From contig NZ_JBJHBQ010000006.1 in NCBI RefSeq assembly GCF_050485565.1, positions 62,001 to 126,000 on the forward strand: a DNA stretch of 64,000 nt, in the 5' to 3' direction. This document shows positions 59,866 through 64,000 of the stretch, piece after piece. Made by a program: the position numbers and the translations under genes. The stretch is from Glycocaulis sp050485565 (GTDB lineage Bacteria > Pseudomonadota > Alphaproteobacteria > Caulobacterales > Maricaulaceae). Every line of letters begins with the position of its first letter. Positions within the stretch are counted from its first letter, which is position 1. Under the pieces are notes generated by a model. That model was not told where the DNA came from, searched no databases, and was given only the letters and a program-made list of their open reading frames with translations.

Positions 59866-61245
59866 TTGGCAGATTCATCTTCCAGCCTGAAACGGCGCGC
59901 GCTTCGCGTCTGGGCAGGCATCTGGGTGCCGGTGAAGCTCTTCTTCAAGAAAGCGGATGCAGCCCAGCTCCTTCTCGCAGGGTATCTCTTTTACATGCTG
60001 GCAGGCTGGGGACTGTTGTCTCTGCCCATCGCCCAGGCGGTGCCGGTCAGTGCGCTCGACAATTTGTTCATTGCCTCGTCAGCCGTCTCCACGACCGGGC
60101 TGGTGACCGTCGATCCCGGCAGCAGTTACACCCTTTTCGGTCAGATTATCATTCTGCTGCTGATCCAGCTGGGCGGCATCGGCTACATGACCTTCGGGTC
60201 GTTTCTCGTGCTGTCCTTGTCGCACCGCTGGACGCGCTTTCGCGAAACGGTGACACGCGCTGCCTTCCCGCTGCCCTCAGACTTCGACGCGGCAAGGTTC
60301 ATCCGCCGTGTGGTCTATTTCACGCTTGCCGTAGAGGCTGTGGGCGCGTTGCTGCTATGGCCAATGTTCGCCGATGCCGGTGTCGATAATGCGCTCTGGA
60401 GCGCGATATTCCATTCTGTCTCGGCCTTCTGCACCGCCGGATTCAGCCTGTTTCCCAACAGTTTTGAAGACTTCACCGGCCATGCAGGGATCGTCTTCAC
60501 CATATCGGCGCTCAGCTATCTGGGTGCTATCGGTTTCATCGTGATGACGACGCTTTTTGAGCGGCTGACGCGCAAGCGGAAGTCGCTGGGGTTCACATCA
60601 ACGGTGATCCTGTCGATCACGGCGAAGTTTGCTGTCATCGGCACGGTGATCCTGTTTGTCGCCGAACCCGGCATCGCTGCACTCGAACCGGCGGAACGCC
60701 TGATGGCGGCTTTCTTCCAGGTCATGACGGCAAGCACGACGGTGGGGTTCAACACCGTGCCTATTGGCAATCTTGGAATGGCTGTGCTGATGGTGATGTT
60801 CTTGTTGATGATTTTTGGCGCATCTCCGTCAGGAACGGGGGGCGGCCTGAAATCCACTACGCTGGCGGCACTAGTGGGCCTGATGCGTAGCGTCTTCAAG
60901 CGCCGCGACACCATCACCTATATGGGCCGGGAGATTTCCGAGGACCGTGTCCACCAGGCGAGCGTCAGCTTCGGATTCTACTTTCTTGTGTTGGCCATCG
61001 CCCTGTTCGTGCTGTTTCTCACCGAGGCAGGCGCGAGCTTTGAAATGGTGGTGTTTGAGGCGATTTCGGCCCTCGGGACGGTTGGCTTGTCGATGGGACT
61101 GACCGGCGAGCTGAGTGCGCTGGGCAAGCTCATGGTCATCCTGCTCATGCTGATCGGACGGGTTGGCATTCTCACATTCGGCCTCGCCATCGTGGCGCGT
61201 GACCGGAACGCGGCAGATAAATCGGACAACGAGCTGGTAATGTAG
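59866..61245 (+). CDS. KtrB/TrkH-family potassium uptake protein
   Basis: The 459-residue protein is a second K+ translocating subunit, closer to Ktr-type KtrB. Filter segments are SSAVSTTGLVTVD, VSAFCTAGFSLF, MTASTTVGFNTV and ISALGTVGLSMG, and the third-repeat loop reads SPSGTGGGLKSTT. The N-terminal basic amphipathic segment (SLKRRALRVWAG) precedes the first helix. Start is TTG 59866, with GGGG upstream. No ktrA is adjacent. Whether it forms a complex with the product of the preceding trkH or acts as its own homodimer is unknown. Confidence 0.9.
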   Translation: MADSSSSLKRRALRVWAGIWVPVKLFFKKADAAQLLLAGYLFYMLAGWGLLSLPIAQAVPVSALDNLFIASSAVSTTGLVTVDPGSSYTLFGQIIILLLIQLGGIGYMTFGSFLVLSLSHRWTRFRETVTRAAFPLPSDFDAARFIRRVVYFTLAVEAVGALLLWPMFADAGVDNALWSAIFHSVSAFCTAGFSLFPNSFEDFTGHAGIVFTISALSYLGAIGFIVMTTLFERLTRKRKSLGFTSTVILSITAKFAVIGTVILFVAEPGIAALEPAERLMAAFFQVMTASTTVGFNTVPIGNLGMAVLMVMFLLMIFGASPSGTGGGLKSTTLAALVGLMRSVFKRRDTITYMGREISEDRVHQASVSFGFYFLVLAIALFVLFLTEAGASFEMVVFEAISALGTVGLSMGLTGELSALGKLMVILLMLIGRVGILTFGLAIVARDRNAADKSDNELVM

Positions 61246-61255
61246 CCAGAAGGCC

Positions 61256-62224
61256 CTACCCCGCAGCGTCGATCTCGGCTTCGGTGAAGCGCCAGTCGCG
61301 ATTGCAATACTCGCACGTCATCACGACCGCACCGTCCTTGATCATGTCGTCACGGTCCTCTGCCGGGAAGCCCGCCAGGATGCGCGCCAGCCGCTCACGC
61401 TCGCACGTACAGCGCTTCAACACAGGCTTTGAGGGCTGCAGGCGCACGCCGTCCTCATGGAAGAGCCGGTAGAGCAGGCGGCCAGATGAGACGCCGGGGT
61501 CCAGCAATTCGTCGTCTTCAACCGTATCGAAAAGCACCTGCGCATCAGCAAAGGCATGCGCATCGTGACCGCGCGCATCATCACCGGCAATGCGCTGCAA
61601 TATCGCGCCGCCCGCCCGCCAGCGTGTCTTGCCGCCGCTGAGCATTTCCTGTCCAACAGCCAGACGGATGCGCGTCGGAACCTGTTCGGACTGGGCAAAA
61701 TAATGCTCCGCACACGCCGCCAGCGTCGGGCCATCCAGTGCCACAACGCCCTGATAGCGGTCCATGTCCGAACCCTGATCGATGGTCATGGCGAAGGCGC
61801 CCGAACCCAGCAGGCGCTCGGCGCCGGGGCGCGGGCCGTGCTCGGCCTCCAGCGCGGCCACGCGCTCCGCATCATAGCGGGCAAAACCGCGCACGCCTTC
61901 GCCGACGGCATAGTCGGCCACAACAAAACTGACCGCGCCCTCGCCGCCCAGCCCGCCGGGATTGGAGTTGGCACCGCTGGCCTGCACGATCAGGCGGCCT
62001 TCAAACTTGAGGGAATCCCCGATCAGCACCGCCAGCAATACCGCCTCGCCCAGCAGGGCTGCGACGGCAACCGGCAGATCATGCGCGGAGAGAATTTCGT
62101 CCACGACCGGGCCGAGCCGCACCACACGGCCCGATACGGGCCGTTTCTCCAGCTGGAAAGCGGCTACAATATCATCCTTCCGGCCCAGAGCATCCGGGCC
62201 GGAGCCAAGCGTGTTCTCGTCCAT
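61256..62224 (-). CDS. hslO: Redox-regulated chaperone Hsp33
   Basis: Hsp33 is a cytoplasmic holdase switched on by oxidative disulfide formation. The 322-residue protein has the N-terminal fold (GRVVRLGPVVDEIL, LVIQ-like RLIVQASGANSNPGG) and, at its C-terminus, the zinc-binding redox switch with KRCTCERER and CEYCNRDW (CxC and CxxC). ATG 62224 has AAGG 6 bases upstream. It follows argD by 22 bases. In many Alphaproteobacteria argF sits between argD and hslO; here it does not. Confidence 0.94.
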   Translation of the reverse strand: MDENTLGSGPDALGRKDDIVAAFQLEKRPVSGRVVRLGPVVDEILSAHDLPVAVAALLGEAVLLAVLIGDSLKFEGRLIVQASGANSNPGGLGGEGAVSFVVADYAVGEGVRGFARYDAERVAALEAEHGPRPGAERLLGSGAFAMTIDQGSDMDRYQGVVALDGPTLAACAEHYFAQSEQVPTRIRLAVGQEMLSGGKTRWRAGGAILQRIAGDDARGHDAHAFADAQVLFDTVEDDELLDPGVSSGRLLYRLFHEDGVRLQPSKPVLKRCTCERERLARILAGFPAEDRDDMIKDGAVVMTCEYCNRDWRFTEAEIDAAG

Positions 62225-62246
62225 GCTGCGCCTTGCGTATTTTCGC

Positions 62247-63431
62247 CTAGCCCTGTTCAAGCACGGCGAGGGCCTTGTCCAGCGCCTCTACCGCCTGACG
62301 GGCGTGAGCTTCCTCAATGATGAGCGGCGGAGCCATACGGGCCACATTATCACCCGCCGCACCGATCAGCAGATGGTGATCGCGCGCGTGCTTTGCCAGT
62401 GTCTTGTTCACATAGCCCGTTTTCAGCTTCAGACCGACCAGAAGACCCTTGCCGCGTACCTCTTCAACCTTGGCAGAATGGGTATCGGCCAGGCCATGCA
62501 GCTGCTGGTGCAGGAAATTGGACACGTCCACGACATGCTCCATGAAGCCCGGCGCAGTCAGCTCGTCATAAACGACATTGCCGACGGCCATGGCCAGCGG
62601 ATTACCGCCAAAAGTGGAGCCATGCGTGCCGACCACCATGTGGGCACCGGCCGCCTCTGTCGTCAGGCAGGCCCCCATCGGGAAACCGCCGCCTACCCCC
62701 TTGGCAACGGCCATGATGTCGGGCGCAGCGCTGCCCGCCCATTCATGCGCCCACAGCTTGCCGGTACGCCCTGCCCCGCACTGCACCTCGTCATAGATCA
62801 GCAACAGGCCATGCTCGTCGCACAGCTCGCGAAGCCCGCGCAGACACACATCCGGCAATGCGCGCACGCCGCCCTCGCCCTGAACAGGCTCGACAAGGAT
62901 GGCAGCGGTTTCTTCGGTGATGGCGGCTTTTACAGCGTCGTGATCGCCGAAGGGAACGGAGTCAAACCCTTCCATGCGCGGGCCGAAGCCTTCCAGATAG
63001 GCCGGATTGCCGCCCGCATTGATGCCGCCATAGGTGCGGCCATGGAAGGCGCCGGTGAAGGTGATGATGCGGTAGCGGTCAGGCCGGCCATTGACGAAGT
63101 GATAGTGGCGCGCGGTCTTGATCGCGCACTCGATCGCCTCGGTGCCTGAATTGGTGAAGAAGACGCGGTCGGCAAAGCTGTTCTGGCAGTATTTCGCCGC
63201 CAGCTCGTGCTGCCCCGGCACGGTGAACATGTTGGAAGTGTGCCAGAGCTTGTCGGCCTGACTTTTAAGGGCAGCAACAGCCTTGGGATGGGCGTGGCCC
63301 AGCGCGTTCACCGCGATACCGGAGATGAAATCGAGATACTTCTCGCCACTGCGCTCGATCAGAAAGACGCCTTCGCCGCGCTCGAAAATCTGCGAGGGCG
63401 GGGCATAGGTGTCAAAAAGCGGTGTCGGCAT
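62247..63431 (-). CDS. argD: Acetylornithine/succinyl-diaminopimelate aminotransferase
   Basis: ArgD is a class III PLP aminotransferase of arginine (and possibly lysine) synthesis. The 394-residue protein shows DFISGIAVNALGHAHPKAV (in part), NSGTEAIECAIKTAR, TFTGAFHGRTYGG, EPVQGEGGV, IYDEVQCGAGRTGKLW and the PLP lysine in AVAKGVGGGFPMGA. The QCGAGRTG form is typical of acetylornithine aminotransferase. ATG 63431 is the family start. It lies 35 bases downstream of the permease gene and just upstream of hslO. Confidence 0.94.
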   Translation of the reverse strand: MPTPLFDTYAPPSQIFERGEGVFLIERSGEKYLDFISGIAVNALGHAHPKAVAALKSQADKLWHTSNMFTVPGQHELAAKYCQNSFADRVFFTNSGTEAIECAIKTARHYHFVNGRPDRYRIITFTGAFHGRTYGGINAGGNPAYLEGFGPRMEGFDSVPFGDHDAVKAAITEETAAILVEPVQGEGGVRALPDVCLRGLRELCDEHGLLLIYDEVQCGAGRTGKLWAHEWAGSAAPDIMAVAKGVGGGFPMGACLTTEAAGAHMVVGTHGSTFGGNPLAMAVGNVVYDELTAPGFMEHVVDVSNFLHQQLHGLADTHSAKVEEVRGKGLLVGLKLKTGYVNKTLAKHARDHHLLIGAAGDNVARMAPPLIIEEAHARQAVEALDKALAVLEQG

Positions 63432-63466
63432 GGACGTCTCTCCGGCAAAAAATAGTGAAGGATAAT

Positions 63467-64000
63467 CTAGGTTCTCAGCCGCCAGCCGGACCGCAACACG
63501 CCATAGCACGCGACGAGAAGCGCGGCATTGATGACCAGCGTCATGGCGACACCAACTGCGATATTGCCGTCGGCATAACCGATGAAGCCGTAGCGGAATC
63601 CGTCAATCAGATAGAAGAACGGGTTGGCATGGCTGATGGTCTGGAACGGCTCGGGCAGGATCGAGATCGAATAGAACGTGCCCGACAGGAAGGTCAGCGG
63701 CATGATGATGAAATTGGTGATGACGGCGAGGTGATCAAATTTCTCCGCCCACACCCCGGCAATCACGCCCGCCATCCCCAGCATGGCCGCAGCCCCGACA
63801 CCAAAAAACACGATCGCCCACACATGGGACACCGGCACGGACGCAAACGGCATGATGACCAGCGCAGAGGCGGCCGCGACCATCACGCCGCGCGTTATCG
63901 CTCCGCCAATGAAGGCCGCCGCCAGCTCGCCCGCAGACAGAGGCGGCATCAGGAAGTCGACCGTATTGCCCTGCACCTTGGCCACGATCAGCGAGGAGGA
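63467..64000 (-). CDS. ABC-2 type transporter permease, C-terminal part (cut by window edge)
   Basis: The last about 177 residues of an ABC-2 integral membrane protein reach the right edge of the window. Several hydrophobic helices and the family blocks SLIVAKVQGNTVDFLM, PLTFLSGTFYSI and ANPFFYLIDGFRYGF are visible. The last is shared with NodJ/YadH-like exporters of polysaccharides, drugs or lipids. The ATPase partner would be outside the window. Substrate cannot be told. Confidence 0.88.
   Translation of the reverse strand, partial: SSSLIVAKVQGNTVDFLMPPLSAGELAAAFIGGAITRGVMVAAASALVIMPFASVPVSHVWAIVFFGVGAAAMLGMAGVIAGVWAEKFDHLAVITNFIIMPLTFLSGTFYSISILPEPFQTISHANPFFYLIDGFRYGFIGYADGNIAVGVAMTLVINAALLVACYGVLRSGWRLRT

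Noticed and set aside
1..64000. CRISPR arrays, prophage genes, rRNA operons
   Set aside because: No regularly spaced repeats, phage structural genes or rRNA-like sequence was found on reading through the window.

Overview
The window is GC-rich, densely coded DNA from an alphaproteobacterium, most likely a stalked or budding marine member of the Maricaulales/Hyphomonadaceae (Maricaulis, Oceanicaulis or Glycocaulis type). Evidence: a DivL cell-cycle kinase with tyrosine at the phosphoacceptor position, alphaproteobacterial-type SerC, ApaG, MlaA/MlaC and Dcd proteins, a SAM-II riboswitch, and a near-consensus CtrA box. Taxonomy is inferred from gene content only.

Layout. 1-1500: start of metH and metF (methionine/folate), leftward, behind an 18-bp perfect palindrome. 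1667-3877: mlaA, mlaC and a HAD hydrolase. 3887-8427: SIMPL protein, tRNA-Ile2(CAT), AlkB-like dioxygenase, galU and glmS. 8636-16724: lptD, then a leftward nucleotide-sugar/KDO supply cluster (kdsD, phosphomannomutase, rmlB, rmlA, WbpE-like aminotransferase). 17325-25985: gpmA, a RibD lacking its reductase half, a Phd antitoxin with a PemK-like toxin that seems to have lost its start codon, a GT4 glycosyltransferase, putA, and nrdA behind an NrdR-box pair. 27092-30390: hom-metX-metB, leftward, with a compact control region (TTGACA promoter, palindromic operator, SAM-II aptamer).

31020-41423: divL, an orphan XRE regulator, a long-chain acyl-CoA synthetase, then a sensory group (XRE regulator, globin-coupled chemotaxis transducer, BLUF photosensor) beside the cytochrome bd operon cydA-cydB-cydX. 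41424-46464: a repeat-rich spacer and a two-gene usp-nhaP2 cassette bracketed by two 211-bp copies of the serC 3' end exactly 3120 bp apart. 46601-55644: a PDZ lipoprotein resembling an M48 peptidase with a destroyed zinc motif, thiD, a HEAT-repeat protein, an M20 peptidase, cydD-cydC and a small membrane protein. 55798-64000: radical SAM protein, dcd, apaG, two adjacent TrkH/KtrB-type potassium channels, hslO, argD and the end of an ABC-2 permease.

Themes. (1) Methionine synthesis: two operons share an operator-like palindrome, and one also carries a SAM-II riboswitch. (2) Envelope precursors: GlmS, GalU, RmlA/B, PMM/PGM and KdsD supply sugars, LptD inserts LPS and MlaA/C handle phospholipids. 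(3) Microaerobic respiration: CydABX plus the CydDC exporter, with oxygen and light sensors next to cydABX. (4) Potassium homeostasis: two uptake proteins and a K+/H+ antiporter. No CRISPR array, transposase, integrase or rRNA gene was seen.
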